A stretch of 64,000 nucleotides of DNA from Cristatella mucedo (GCA_009760855.2 WPIO01000102.1:684001-748000), one strand, 5' to 3'; positions 45,944 through 56,786 are shown, numbered from the stretch's first letter. A program made the numbers and translations. Notes: generated by a model from the letters alone, not told the origin.

Positions 45944-46070
45944 CACAACTAAAATATTTTTTCAATATAAAACATCTTGACCGCTGATTGATATGGCCTC
46001 AAATTACAAGAACCTTCACTCAGCGGCACAGTATTGGCAAAAAAAGATTTACTCCTATCGGTTGTGCTGT

Positions 46071-47008
46071 TCACTTCTGCCTTCCTTGCTGCCCTTCCTT
46101 TCTTCTTCTGTGTATGTCTTTGGCTGCTGCAGAATATTCACCCAGCAGCACTGGACTGACCAAAAAAGAATTTCTTCCTAAAACATAAGCATCCACTTCT
46201 TCTTTTGTAAACAGAGTTTTTTTCTCTTTCTTTGTGGCCATTGAATATGCATCAATAACCATAGCAATTGCTGTGGCACTATTCTGCGACATAATTCTCG
46301 CACACTCAGCATTAACCTCCAATTCTTGTCTTCTTTTCCATTGCTCAACAGTTAGCAAAGGTTCTTCTTTTTTTATTGGCACTGCTCTTTTTCTTTCCAG
46401 CTCTATTGCCATTACATTATTATTTATTAAGCGATAAATAATAATGTAATGGTCACTCTCGCTGCGTCCCTTACATTTATTCCTTTTTAGATCTTCCCAC
46501 TCTGTTCTGATTAATTTAGGAACATCACCCTCCGTGCGTAAACCTGCGCTAGCTCCACTGGCCACTGCCGGCAAAAGTGCAACAGTACCAGAAATTGCAG
46601 ATCTTCCTTCTGCCCGCGATGTGTCCGCAGTGCCTTCGTGCACAGGTGCTAAAATCCTACTATCTGGATTGTCAGATGCAACAATAGGATCATTCAATGC
46701 AAGTGACGATAATTGCGTACCAATAATTTCCACGGATGTATTAGAAGTATCTGGAGTTGTATAATTTGCTTCAATAGAGTATTGCTGTGAAGTGCTTGCT
46801 GAATCAATACCCCACCAGAAAAACCATCACTTGCTACATCGCCATATGTGCTTGCTATATCGCAAGATTTTCTTGAACAATATGGCTTTGCTTTTACTTT
46901 ATTATATTGGCTTTGGTAATTGTCTGATTTATTTAGATAATCCTCTCTTGGCTCATATTTCATATATTTTATCAAATAATTTAAAAAAGTACCATCAAAA
47001 CATACCAC
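46071..47008 (-). pseudogene. Hypothetical protein gene broken by a one-base change in a G run
   Basis: Two minus-strand frames, 46694-47008 and 46071-46733, become one if a G is added in the G4 run at 46810-46813. Before the run the frame reads DIASTYGDVASDGFSG; after it, in the other frame, GIDSASTSQQYSIEANYTTP, which continues without a stop into the 46071 frame. The start is a GTG at 47008 or the ATG at 46963 (MKYEPREDYLNKSDNY). The joined product, about 310 aa, is polar, with a charged C-terminal half (ELERKRAVPIKKEEPLLTVE) and no known domain. No signal peptide. Composition matches the neighbouring putative effectors. Confidence 0.55.
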
Positions 47009-47446
47009 AGCCCATATGCCATATTAGCATGACAAATAAATTATAAGTTTTTAGCCTTATTGGCATGATTAATTAATATTAACACCAATCAGAAGAAAAA
47101 TAAAATTTCTATAAATAACATTAAACATACATCACAAATATAAAATTAATCTCTATAGATTTTCCCCATAAGATCTCCGATGATTGCAGTCAAAAAATAG
47201 ACAGAAATATTAACTTACGCCATTTTACAGCTAAGAAAAAGCATATTAAATCAAGAAAAAATCATCAAATCAGATAGTATATATAAAGCTAAACATGGCT
47301 AAATCCAAGAAATATGACCAGATAAAAAATTACTTTTGCCAATCACCAATAATTAAAAACCACGTAACAATCAATATATAGATGAAACTTAGTATAAAAT
47401 AGAAAATCTAAAAACTATAACTATATTTAACCGCCAAAAATAATCC
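47009..47446. other. Spacer
   Basis: No gene seen in these AT-rich 440 bp. Confidence 0.35.
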
Positions 47447-47986
47447 TCACATATTATACATCAAAGCACTCGCTTTTTGCGATCCATGAATTTCCATTTT
47501 ATCGTAATTATAAGATCTGCATAGTCTTACCATTTCTTTGCCAACACCCATTCCAAACCACATATTTCTAGATTTTTCGTTGCTATAGGTAAGAGTGATA
47601 TCAAAAATTCCACTTGGAGAAAAAATCGTCTCCGCCCTGCCGCCAAAAATATCCATCGTACGCCTCATTTCTAGCATTAAATCGTGAACAATATACTGAA
47701 TGGCATTTTGCCAGCAAGCTATTTCCAAGTCCAATTCTGCAGCCATAATACCTCTGGCAATGCCAACATCTATGGCCATAATATTTTTATAAGCCCCAAT
47801 AATTTGCACACCAAGCACGTCTGAGGTTGGTACAATTTTGATATTTTCCGGCATAATATCAATTATTTTCTCAAAAACATCCGAATACTCACTCGCCAAA
47901 CTAAAAACCGTGGGAGATGAGGCAATAATTTCATCCGCAAAAGCAAAAATTAAGCCATGACAAACCACATTAGTCACTAACCACAA
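47447..47986 (-). pseudogene. gpsA: Glycerol-3-phosphate dehydrogenase remnant
   Basis: GpsA makes sn-glycerol 3-phosphate for phospholipids. The frame matches the middle of the enzyme: FAFADEIIASSPTVFSLASE, SDVLGVQIIGAYKNIMAIDV with the catalytic Lys of the (A/G)xKN motif, the GIARG and TIFSPSGIFDITLTYSNEKS (the usual GLaGlGDLvLTCts..SRN is visibly altered) and SRNMWFGMGVGKE. The NAD-binding N-terminus (GxGxxG) and the C-terminal third are missing, and key Gly residues are replaced. It is a decayed fragment. Confidence 0.85.
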
Positions 47987-48448
47987 CCGTCAAAATCAGC
48001 ACCAAAAATATATACCTAACTAGCCGCAACCTTATCATAAAAATCTGAAGAATCGTTAATAATAAAGAAAAAATCAGAAAATGATTCTCCAACAGAAAAA
48101 ACATCCAAACCGTCAGCAAAAACCATTAAAATCCGCAAAGCTATCTTCTCCCTAGCCAACAAACAACGCATCGCCATTCACTAAGCCTGCAAGAGCTTTT
48201 ATTTATGTTTCAGATCTAGAGCGAATCGAAACATTTGTTTAATTAAAAATTAAGAAATCCATATCCATACTTCGGCAAAATCTCCAGCACTTACAGCAGA
48301 AGAATTTGCAATAGAGGGGCCAGATGCCAAATATTTAGCACTTGCATCGTCCATTACACATTCAATCGCAGAATATTATGCAGAGCTAAGCAAGGCATTG
48401 TGGCCAATCATCACACCCTTAACACTTTTAGAATCCTAGCCAGATGTC
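47987..48448. other. Spacer with coding-like remnants
   Basis: On the minus strand 48016-48177 is open for 53 codons from an ATG (MAMRCLLAREKIALRILMVF...FYDKVAAS). On the plus strand 48253-48437 is open without ATG and reads SAKSPALTAEEFAIEGPDAK then YLALASSITHSIAEYYAELS. The Ala/Glu-rich plus-strand text looks like true former coding sequence. No family recognised for either. Confidence 0.35.
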
Positions 48449-48666
48449 AACTTCAGCACTGCTGCACAACTCAACACCAGATCCCAAGATATGCTGCAAG
48501 ACGCATAGATTAATTGCAAGGCGCGTAGATTAATTGCTGCTATATTTTCTTAAGCGGATAAATTAATGGCGACATGCGATTTGCCTATGGCACTTGCCAA
48601 GAAGTCACATGAAAAACTTCAGCACTGCTGCACATCTCAACACCAGATCCCAAGATATGCTGCAAG
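48449..48666. repeat. 52-bp direct repeat, 166-bp spacing
   Basis: Copies at 48449-48500 and 48615-48666 (AACTTCAGCACTGCTGCACA...) differ at one base. Between them a shorter element with GTAGATTAATTGC/ATAGATTAATTGC is also duplicated. No mobile element ends are visible. Confidence 0.88.
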
Positions 48667-48788
48667 GCTATTGAATTAGATATTTCTTATGCGATTTTTT
48701 CCACATGTCAAGACCGAGTCTTTTATTTGTGGCGGAGCTGAAGCCTGTATTATTTTGTGCGTTTCTGAGTGTCACACCTACATCGCAA

Positions 48789-51700
48789 CTATTGCGACTG
48801 ACCTCCATTATAGCTCAATTTATCAAATATCATCATCGCCTTATTTAAAAATTGACTGATCTTTTCATTGCCGCAGCTAGTTGCAATATACTTTGCAGAA
48901 CTTTTTATTTGCAAAATATGCTTCATAGGTAGAGTTTCTAAAACTTTTTTCACAGAACTATCTTGGTTAAAAGCAAGCATCATTTTATGAAACATTTTCC
49001 ACCATATTGTATTCTTTTTTAGCTCCGAAGCCAGCTGCAAAACCGTACAATCAGGAATTCTTAGCTTCATTATTGGCAAATTTGGCAAGTGCTCCATAAT
49101 CATCATCACAAGATCAGCGCGATCGTTTTTTATATAATGCTCTATCATACTCGAATTGCCATCCACCGCAACCGTAAGTAGATGAATCAACTGACTGTGT
49201 TGCAGCTGAATTAACAAGTCCAAAGGTAAAATATTATCTTCGTTATACTCACTTAATCCGTACCATGGAATGCAATTTAGCTCTATATTGTGTGCAGATT
49301 TCCACATTAAAATAGGCACCAATCCATAAGAATCAGTGCTTTTTAGCAAATTCACAGATAAAGCAAGGTTGTGTTTTTTGGCAGCTTTAGCAAAGTGCAA
49401 ATAAAGCTCCTCTGGACAGCAGGCCAAAAGGTGACAAATATTTCTTTGCCGCAGATCTTGATAATTTATAGCAGATTTCAGGTCTTCTGATGAACAAATA
49501 TCAATAATATACATTAATTTTTCCATATCCCCTCCCTCACTTATTGCCCTAAGCAATATCAAAGGAATCGTGCCGCCGTTTGGCTCTGCTTTTAATGCAG
49601 ATCGAGCTAAGCTGGCGCCTTTTTCAATTGCCTCGGCTATTTTATCCAAATTTAAAGGATTGGACATTGTTATTAGATATTGCAAGTTCATATCGTCCTT
49701 TTGCTGGTCATCTGCACCCATATCTTCCATTCGCATTGCCAAAGACTGCACTAATTCATCTAAATGATCATCATATTTGGACTGCTGTGGTTTTTTAATG
49801 GAATGTTTTAGCCTTTCCCTATCCGCATCCATACCACGATGGCCATCATCTAGGCTTATCTTGCTGTTATTGCTATCTATTTTTTTGTTCGGGCGAAAAG
49901 AAAAACCTGCAGAACCAGCCTCAGAGATTGTGCTATTTTTAACAGCCATATCTGCTTTTTTTACAAAATCCTCCCTTACAGCAAGGTCAGCTTTTTCTTT
50001 ATTCATGCCAATATTTTTTCCTCTCGATTGCATGTCTATTTTTCCACTCATTGATGCCGATTCTATCTCATTTAAGTGCCCCTCATCACCATCAAAAGAT
50101 CTATATTTTTTACCGTCTTGACGACGAACACCGCTCCCAGCAGCACCATTTCCCTCTTCAAACTCATCTATATTGAAAGATCTGATGTCTTTATCTTTTT
50201 TATCCACTGAGTCACTAATTTTGCCATTTAATGGAATATTTTCGTCAAATTCATCCATATTGAAAGATCTTGTTCTGGCATATCGACGAACTCGCATTTC
50301 CTCCGCTTCTGAAGCTTTGCCATATTCCGCATCCAAATCTTCGCTATAAAAATCACGATTGCCTCGTTTATGCTTTACACTGGCATCATGATTCAAATCT
50401 TCACTAACCAAGCCGCCTTCTCTGGCTATTTTTCTTTCATCAGAGCCCTTTTTGCTACCTTTGGCAGAAAAACCCAAATCATCGGCAATGTTATGATGTT
50501 CAGATAATTTGTCGGTCCTGTTTTTCGCTCCATCGCCAGTGTGCCTTGTCTTAATCTCTGTTTCCTCTTCGGCACCTTCATCTTCTTGATATTGCTTTCT
50601 TCTTTTTGCACTGTCATATTCATAATCATCATCCAATTTATCTGCCAAAGATGCATTAGAGCGGCTTTTTCTATCAATATCTTTTCGCAAGATATCATCA
50701 TCATTAAAAAATTCATCGTCTTCCTCATCTTCTAAATCAATATCTATTTCTCCACTATCAATATTGCCATCAAGATCTTCTGCTGAGCCGTTATTATAGT
50801 CCAAATCTTTGTCAAATGAAACGTCTTCGTCAAAATCCTCACCCATCAAATCATCTTTAACGCTGAGGGCATTTTTTTTCACAGCAATGGATTTTCTTTC
50901 CTTCTGTAAGGCTAAATCCAAATCTTCATTCTCTAAATCATCATCTTCTAATAAATCTTCCTCTGACTCATCGTCGTAATCCGAATCATCATCGTCATCA
51001 TCCAGATCTGCTTCAATGGAACTTCTTTTAAGCTTGTCGGTACTTTCCTTACTGAATGCATCCATTTCATCATCATCCTCTCCATATTCGTCCATATAGT
51101 CATCATCGTCATCCTCTTCATCATCTTCCATATCTTCATCTTTTTCATCATCTTCTCCATAGTCCAAATCATCGTCATCATCTTTTTCTTCACCGTCATA
51201 ATCGGGAAAATCTTCCCCATCTTCTTCATAATTATCTAAGTCCATATCTTCCTCATCTTCACCTTCCGTGCCAGCAGTCCCTGCTGCTTTATTTTCTGCG
51301 GCAGCTTTTGCCTTTTCTTCCGCCTTTGTCTTGGCTTCCACAAAAGCAGGCAATGCCTCTCGCATGGAAGTTAGCATTTTATCAAACAGAGCCAACTGTG
51401 CACTAAAAGCATATTTTTTCTCTAAAATTTCTATAAAAGCAACGTTATTGTGCAGCATTGCCAATTTTACTGGATTTGCACCATTTTCATCCAGCATTTT
51501 ATTTAAATTAACATAGGCATTTTTTTGCAAGAGCCCAAAAAACAAAGAAACAATCTCTGGATCGTAATTTCTAGCCACATAATGCCAAACCGTCTGTCCG
51601 GTGGAATCTTGTATACTAAGCAACATATACCAAATATTCGGCGCTAGATTGAATTCTGTTATTGCTTTATTTACAATATATTTAGGGCACAAAGCCAACC

Positions 51701-54700
51701 AATGCAGCGGATAGTGCACGTCCTCTTCTTTTGGCAGCCATAGCTCTATTCCCAAATTAACAAATTTTGTTTTTACTAGATCAAAAATAATTACAAAAAC
51801 CCTTTCTATCTCTTCCTGCGTGAAAAGAGAGTTATTATGGGCTATTGCACGAAATAAAAAGGTTAAAATATTGTATTTTTCCAAGGTTTCACCATATATA
51901 TCCAGTGTAGAATTGACACAATCCATCAAAACTTTTAAATCCACAGACTTTTTTGCAATCATCTGATTTAAAATCATATCTGGTGATTGATCTGGAGATA
52001 TCATAGCTGGCGAATATTTTACCAAACCAGTCACAATTTTATACCAAGAATCCTTTTTTTCCTTTGCAATATGAGGCAAAGATCCATTCATTAACAACAC
52101 AATGCTGTGCCATTCTATAGAGCCAATTCTATATTTATTTGCGGATGATTCGCCAAAATTTTTAGCCAAATATTGCAGCAGGTCTTCTCTTTCGTAAACA
52201 AAACACCAATAAACAATCGATCTACCAAAAAAATAAAAACTACTAATGGCGGGAGATATTTTAAACAAAATATCCATTGCAACCATAGATTTCTTATCAA
52301 AAAGCAAGGCATGAAAGCCAGAATTATTGCAATGAGTGACATTATCCCTTACACTCATTCCCAAAAAAATACCATCAATAAAAACCTGATCCAAAGAGAG
52401 TTTTCTGTTAATTGAAGCAGCTATATAGGCCTGAATTGCTATATAATTATTGTTTTTAACGGCCAAAACCAAAGGGCTTGTCTTGCTGTTTTTTTCAATA
52501 TAAGTTGCCAGTCCAGCATCTGCACTGTTGGTTGTGATGGCGCCAATCATGCCCTTATCTTTAGAATGAGCGGCGTACCAAAGAGCCGTCTCCCCTGAAG
52601 ACGACCTAACAAAAAGCAAGTCTCGCAATTTATCTTCTGCAACGTTGGGTTTTACCTTGGCGGCAACATATTCTAAAAAGGGTAAGGATAGCGTGTGACA
52701 AGCCGTAATTGGCGTTCTGCCGTTGTTATCAGATTGCATAATTGGCAGATTTTGCTTGGCATTTTTTAAATAAAGCTCCGTCAGCTGAGCAACAGATTCT
52801 GGATCTGCATTTACAATATTTCCCCTACCACCACACAAAAACAATGCAATTAAATTATAATTGGAATCTCTGCAAGAAAGAGGACGGCCAGCATTGGCAA
52901 CATTTGCACCAGCTTCCATTAAAAAGGCAACCTCATCAACTGTTGCTATCTTGTTGCCATTGAAAATCGCGTCTAGCTCGCTATCAATTGTACAGATATC
53001 AACATAGGGACCAAAGCGAAAATAAACAAATTGCATTAATCTGCAAACCTTCACCAAAGGCACTAAATTTCCTCCACCTTCCATGTTTTTCAGCTTTATG
53101 GCAAAATAAACGCTTGGCGAAAGATAAAATTTTCTCTCTCCTTCGCTAAAATTGCAAAACAAACCGCCAACATCAAAAACCGAAACCGCATGCAAAGCAA
53201 GATGCTGAAACACAACTTCTAGTGCTGTTGGCTTTCCCTGTAATGCTAAATCTATAGCCAATTGAATGCCACCCGGCACATCGTTTATAACCGTTAATAA
53301 GGCCGGCAGATTAAAGGTTCTTTGATGCCACCTAAGCATATTATGCAAAAAGAATATTCTCGCCTCATGGTGAGGTTCGGTAGTATTAATTAGCTCTAAA
53401 AATAGCTCTTTTCCAAATTTCAGATACTCTGGCATACTACCTAAAGAGGCAAGATTCATGTTTACTTCCGCGTGATTACCGCCATCTATCATTGCCACAA
53501 ATTCTTGCACATTTATCTTGATATTTTTACCAGTAATAAAGCGCATAATTTGCCATTTCGGCTTTTCTGCATCTTCATCTGGTTCTTCGATTGGGTTCGC
53601 AATTTTATCGTTTAAGGCCTGCCTTAAAATATCTGCAATCTTTTGCAGATGAAAAGCCGATGATTTTTCTGCAAATGAAGCGTCAAAAATAGCAATAAGC
53701 CGCTCAATTTCTTCTCTTGGAGTATAGGTTAAAATAAACTTCGGCAATTCTTCCTTTGCAGAGCAATAACCAGCAAATTGCTCCAAAAATAAATCATTAT
53801 TATAGATAGACCACTCCAAAATATTTACACTATCTATATAAATATTAAAAATTTTCTTTATCTTATACTTCAGGAATGCCGCATAGGTTGTAGCAAGTGA
53901 GAGATATTTTTCCTCTGACACGAAAGCATTGCTTTTGATGCAAAAATTAAAAGCACCTTCTTTGCCAAAATATTCACTAAAAAGCATTAATTCTTTAATA
54001 TATTCATCTTCTATAATCGCCAACAGGTTGTTTAATGCGCTGTAATTATTAAGATGCGCCGCCTGCTGCAATACGCTAGGATAAAAATGACATAGATCTG
54101 CAACCATTTCCATTTTAACTATCTGCCGCAATAGCTTGGAAATATTTTCCTGATGCTTGAGTGCATAAAAAATCGGATTATTCTGTTCGACATCATAGGC
54201 AAAAATCATATTCCTGAAAAGCGCGCGAGTTGCTGGATTTTTTTCAGCTAATTCCAATATTACATAAAAAATATTTGGCGCACACATCGCGGCATAGTGG
54301 AAAAGATTTCTGTGATAAAAATCTATAGAAGGCAAAGAATCTTCCATCCAAAGCCTGCCAAGCATTTTGCAAATATTAGCACCAATGTGTCTGGAAGTGC
54401 TGGTGCGATCTTTTCTTGAGAGCATTTTAACAAAATTCAGCAACTCCCTTTTTTTATCATTAGAGCCATTGATAACTTCCGTTATGCCATCAGTATAAAT
54501 TCTAGATTTAGTACATAGTCCATACAACTTATCCGCAACCTCATTGCCAAAGCCCTTCTTTTTACCACTATCTTCCGGATTAAATTCCGCACGATTTGCC
54601 AGCCAAAGGCTTTTAATTTCAGCAAAATACTTCTGTTTTGCGCCAATTCCCTGAAAAAAAGCCTTTATTTTATTTTGTGCTAAAAGCTTTATCTCTCTGG

Positions 54701-55061
54701 TTAACATTTCTAAACCTGTGCTAAGCAGCACTTTATCTCCTTTATCCAAAACCATACAATCAAAATGATCTATTGCCATTTTGGGGGTTATTTTATCGCA
54801 GAATGTTATAATTTGGGTTAAAATAGAGCCATTTTTATCCTTTCCTGTCAGAAATAATTCAATCGAAAATTGCATTAATCCTATTTTTTTAGGAGAAGTG
54901 GAGCTGCAAATGGCAGGAAGGCTATCTTGTGAGGCGTGAAGTCCTAATTGCTTGCTAATCACAACGGAAATATCAGAAATACTTTGGTTGGAATCACGCA
55001 GCTGAGCCACTAAATCTAGTGGGCTTGGCTGGCTCTGCGAATCCTTGGCTATAGACTTCAT
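48789..55061 (-). CDS. Giant ankyrin-repeat-like protein with hyperacidic block, 2,090 aa
   Basis: The N-terminal 1,200 residues consist of helical pairs with ankyrin-type lines: NGRTPITACHTLSLPFLEYV, SSGETALWYAAHSKDKGMIG, KTSPLVLAVKNNNYIAIQAY, TGQTVWHYVARNYDPEIVSL and GANPVKLAMLHNNVAFIEIL, mixed with weaker repeats such as HYPLHWLAL and RNLFHYAAMCAPNIFYVI. Residues about 1270-1460 are almost only Asp/Glu with a few Tyr/Lys/Ser. A polar, charged linker follows (to about 1750), then a second ankyrin-like part (MNLQYLITMSNPLNLDKIAE, RQRNICHLLACCPEELYLHF). No signal peptide or membrane span. Ankyrin proteins of intracellular bacteria are often type IV secretion effectors; no secretion gene is in the window, so that stays inference. 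Confidence 0.75.
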   Translation of the reverse strand: MKSIAKDSQSQPSPLDLVAQLRDSNQSISDISVVISKQLGLHASQDSLPAICSSTSPKKIGLMQFSIELFLTGKDKNGSILTQIITFCDKITPKMAIDHFDCMVLDKGDKVLLSTGLEMLTREIKLLAQNKIKAFFQGIGAKQKYFAEIKSLWLANRAEFNPEDSGKKKGFGNEVADKLYGLCTKSRIYTDGITEVINGSNDKKRELLNFVKMLSRKDRTSTSRHIGANICKMLGRLWMEDSLPSIDFYHRNLFHYAAMCAPNIFYVILELAEKNPATRALFRNMIFAYDVEQNNPIFYALKHQENISKLLRQIVKMEMVADLCHFYPSVLQQAAHLNNYSALNNLLAIIEDEYIKELMLFSEYFGKEGAFNFCIKSNAFVSEEKYLSLATTYAAFLKYKIKKIFNIYIDSVNILEWSIYNNDLFLEQFAGYCSAKEELPKFILTYTPREEIERLIAIFDASFAEKSSAFHLQKIADILRQALNDKIANPIEEPDEDAEKPKWQIMRFITGKNIKINVQEFVAMIDGGNHAEVNMNLASLGSMPEYLKFGKELFLELINTTEPHHEARIFFLHNMLRWHQRTFNLPALLTVINDVPGGIQLAIDLALQGKPTALEVVFQHLALHAVSVFDVGGLFCNFSEGERKFYLSPSVYFAIKLKNMEGGGNLVPLVKVCRLMQFVYFRFGPYVDICTIDSELDAIFNGNKIATVDEVAFLMEAGANVANAGRPLSCRDSNYNLIALFLCGGRGNIVNADPESVAQLTELYLKNAKQNLPIMQSDNNGRTPITACHTLSLPFLEYVAAKVKPNVAEDKLRDLLFVRSSSGETALWYAAHSKDKGMIGAITTNSADAGLATYIEKNSKTSPLVLAVKNNNYIAIQAYIAASINRKLSLDQVFIDGIFLGMSVRDNVTHCNNSGFHALLFDKKSMVAMDILFKISPAISSFYFFGRSIVYWCFVYEREDLLQYLAKNFGESSANKYRIGSIEWHSIVLLMNGSLPHIAKEKKDSWYKIVTGLVKYSPAMISPDQSPDMILNQMIAKKSVDLKVLMDCVNSTLDIYGETLEKYNILTFLFRAIAHNNSLFTQEEIERVFVIIFDLVKTKFVNLGIELWLPKEEDVHYPLHWLALCPKYIVNKAITEFNLAPNIWYMLLSIQDSTGQTVWHYVARNYDPEIVSLFFGLLQKNAYVNLNKMLDENGANPVKLAMLHNNVAFIEILEKKYAFSAQLALFDKMLTSMREALPAFVEAKTKAEEKAKAAAENKAAGTAGTEGEDEEDMDLDNYEEDGEDFPDYDGEEKDDDDDLDYGEDDEKDEDMEDDEEDDDDDYMDEYGEDDDEMDAFSKESTDKLKRSSIEADLDDDDDDSDYDDESEEDLLEDDDLENEDLDLALQKERKSIAVKKNALSVKDDLMGEDFDEDVSFDKDLDYNNGSAEDLDGNIDSGEIDIDLEDEEDDEFFNDDDILRKDIDRKSRSNASLADKLDDDYEYDSAKRRKQYQEDEGAEEETEIKTRHTGDGAKNRTDKLSEHHNIADDLGFSAKGSKKGSDERKIAREGGLVSEDLNHDASVKHKRGNRDFYSEDLDAEYGKASEAEEMRVRRYARTRSFNMDEFDENIPLNGKISDSVDKKDKDIRSFNIDEFEEGNGAAGSGVRRQDGKKYRSFDGDEGHLNEIESASMSGKIDMQSRGKNIGMNKEKADLAVREDFVKKADMAVKNSTISEAGSAGFSFRPNKKIDSNNSKISLDDGHRGMDADRERLKHSIKKPQQSKYDDHLDELVQSLAMRMEDMGADDQQKDDMNLQYLITMSNPLNLDKIAEAIEKGASLARSALKAEPNGGTIPLILLRAISEGGDMEKLMYIIDICSSEDLKSAINYQDLRQRNICHLLACCPEELYLHFAKAAKKHNLALSVNLLKSTDSYGLVPILMWKSAHNIELNCIPWYGLSEYNEDNILPLDLLIQLQHSQLIHLLTVAVDGNSSMIEHYIKNDRADLVMMIMEHLPNLPIMKLRIPDCTVLQLASELKKNTIWWKMFHKMMLAFNQDSSVKKVLETLPMKHILQIKSSAKYIATSCGNEKISQFLNKAMMIFDKLSYNGGQSQ

Positions 55062-55229
55062 ATTTAAACCTTACAAAAAAACACCATCCAACCCCTACAG
55101 CCCAAATAATAAAATACAACTGAAGTTTTATTAAAAAATACAGCCCAAAAATTACATCATTACATACTTAACAAAATTGATACTAGAAAAAACAAGATAA
55201 TACAATGGGGAGAGCAGAACCAGCCGCAA

Positions 55230-56090
55230 TTGATTTTGCGGACTCTATTGTTTGAAAAACTGACCAAGCATGTCCACACTGTCAAAATAAATATGAGGTC
55301 AAATTATGGTAATACAACAAGCATAATACAGCAAGATTTGGTTTATATACTTTTAGCTGTCGCAATGAACGATTCACAGTTCGGATAGTTACAATATTTG
55401 AAAGCTCAAGATTGCATTTATATAAATGGTTACTGATAATTCGCCTATTTTACGCTGTTAAAAATGGTGTTTCGGCATATCAAATCCATAAAATAATTTC
55501 AATTACAAATAAAAAAGTGTGGCACATGTTATACAGACTAAGACTTACGTGTAATGAAAGCGGTAATTTTAAAATGAATAGAGTTGGTAGTTAAGTTATG
55601 GGATCGCCACGCAACACAAAATGGAAAAAGAAACGCAATTAAAAAAAGATGATTATTTTTCAGGAACAGTTACATTTAGTACCACTATATCAGCAAACGA
55701 GAGCGAATTAAACAATATATTACAAAATATTTAAAAACTAAGTGATGGTTTTAATATTATTGTTGAATTTCGTTATACATTTAAAAATCATTCATTCTTA
55801 TAGCAAAAAACTATTTTATCTATTAATACAAAACCATTGCTACCAAAAAATAACAAGCCACGCTGTGATTCGTAATAGCACAATAGAATATGCCAGAAAT
55901 GCCATTCATGCCAATACTATTGAGAGCTTTGGCAGTTATGTAAAAGAGCTGCTATAGAAATCCATGCAAACTTTTTACACAGCATTTAGAGGCATACATT
56001 CAAGAATTTTGCTTTAAATATAACAACAGAAATAATGCTCATATGTTTGGATATGTTTTTAATGATATGGTATTTATGCAAAAAGATTAG
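55230..56090 (+). pseudogene. IS1595/ISXO2-type transposase remnant
   Basis: Broken pieces in family order across several frames: AIDFADSIV-stop-KTDQACPHCQ (N-terminal zinc ribbon), RFGLYTFSCRNERFTVRIVT, IFESSRLHLYKWLLIIRLFY, AVKNGVSAYQIHKIISITNK, KVWHMLYRLRL, then further on IHANTIESFGSYVKEL (the HTNTIExFWS motif of the ISXO2-like domain) and EAYIQEFCFKYNNRNNAHMF (the FxFRYNNR end). Stops and frameshifts are frequent, so it is inactive. No terminal inverted repeats could be identified by eye. It lies between the ankyrin gene and restriction-modification remnants. Confidence 0.8.
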
Positions 56091-56252
56091 AGGCTGCCGT
56101 TACGCACGATATTTTAGTGAAACTTAATAATATTGGCGGGAATGTTGATACAAAAGACCAAAAATTCAATGCTTTTCAACAAAGGACAAAACTACAAAAC
56201 AAAAGGAATTGCTTGGTGGAAAAATTCCTGATGAAATTTCTGCCCTAAAGCT

Positions 56253-56786
56253 GTGAAGAAAAAACAATGCCATTGCGATAAATATCTCAGATGGAGGTCA
56301 TTTTCTAAAAAGAAAGGTAATAAGCTTTATATATATGTTAAAATGTTGGGCGGGCTATGCTCAATAAAAACTATAGCGATATGTGAAGCATTTACAATCA
56401 ATTCGCCAGATATTTTTGAGGAAATTGTCTGCGAATTTTCGCGGCTTAACACCATCTCCTCTGATGGCGATGTAAATTATGATGCTGTGAATACTTTTTG
56501 CTTATCAAGGAATCAAAGCAAAGATCTTGGCGATCATTTCACTCCAATAAATATCACAAGAACTATAATAGATATGGTAAATCCAAAAATCGATGAAAAA
56601 ATTTACAACCAACACTGTGAAGCTGGCGGATTTGTAATTGGGGCTTTTAGATACTTGAAAATTATAACTGCTTTTAACGAAGAAAGGAATTTTTTAGAAA
56701 AGATCAATAAATTGAATTTGATGAAAAAAGAATTTAATGAAATTGAAAATAATGCACAAGATTCAATGCAACAATTTTTACCATAA
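56253..56786 (+). pseudogene. hsdM: Type I restriction-modification methyltransferase (HsdM) remnant
   Basis: The frame reads SKDLGDHFTPINITRTIIDM, VNPKIDEKIYNQHCEAGGFV and IGAFRYLK. This matches the HsdM stretch GxFFTPxxVxxLM...IYDPaCGTGGFL..A..YL around the SAM-binding motif I. Here DPACGTGGF has become NQHCEAGGF, so the cofactor site is destroyed, and NPPF (motif IV) is not reached: the frame drifts into low-complexity Lys/Asn/Glu and stops. About 120 residues of family sequence remain. It is inactive. Confidence 0.8.

Noticed and set aside
51056-51406. His-rich plus-strand ORF
   Set aside because: It is the antisense of the Asp/Glu-coding block (GAT/GAA reads ATC/TTC and HHHP-like text in other frames); a composition artefact.
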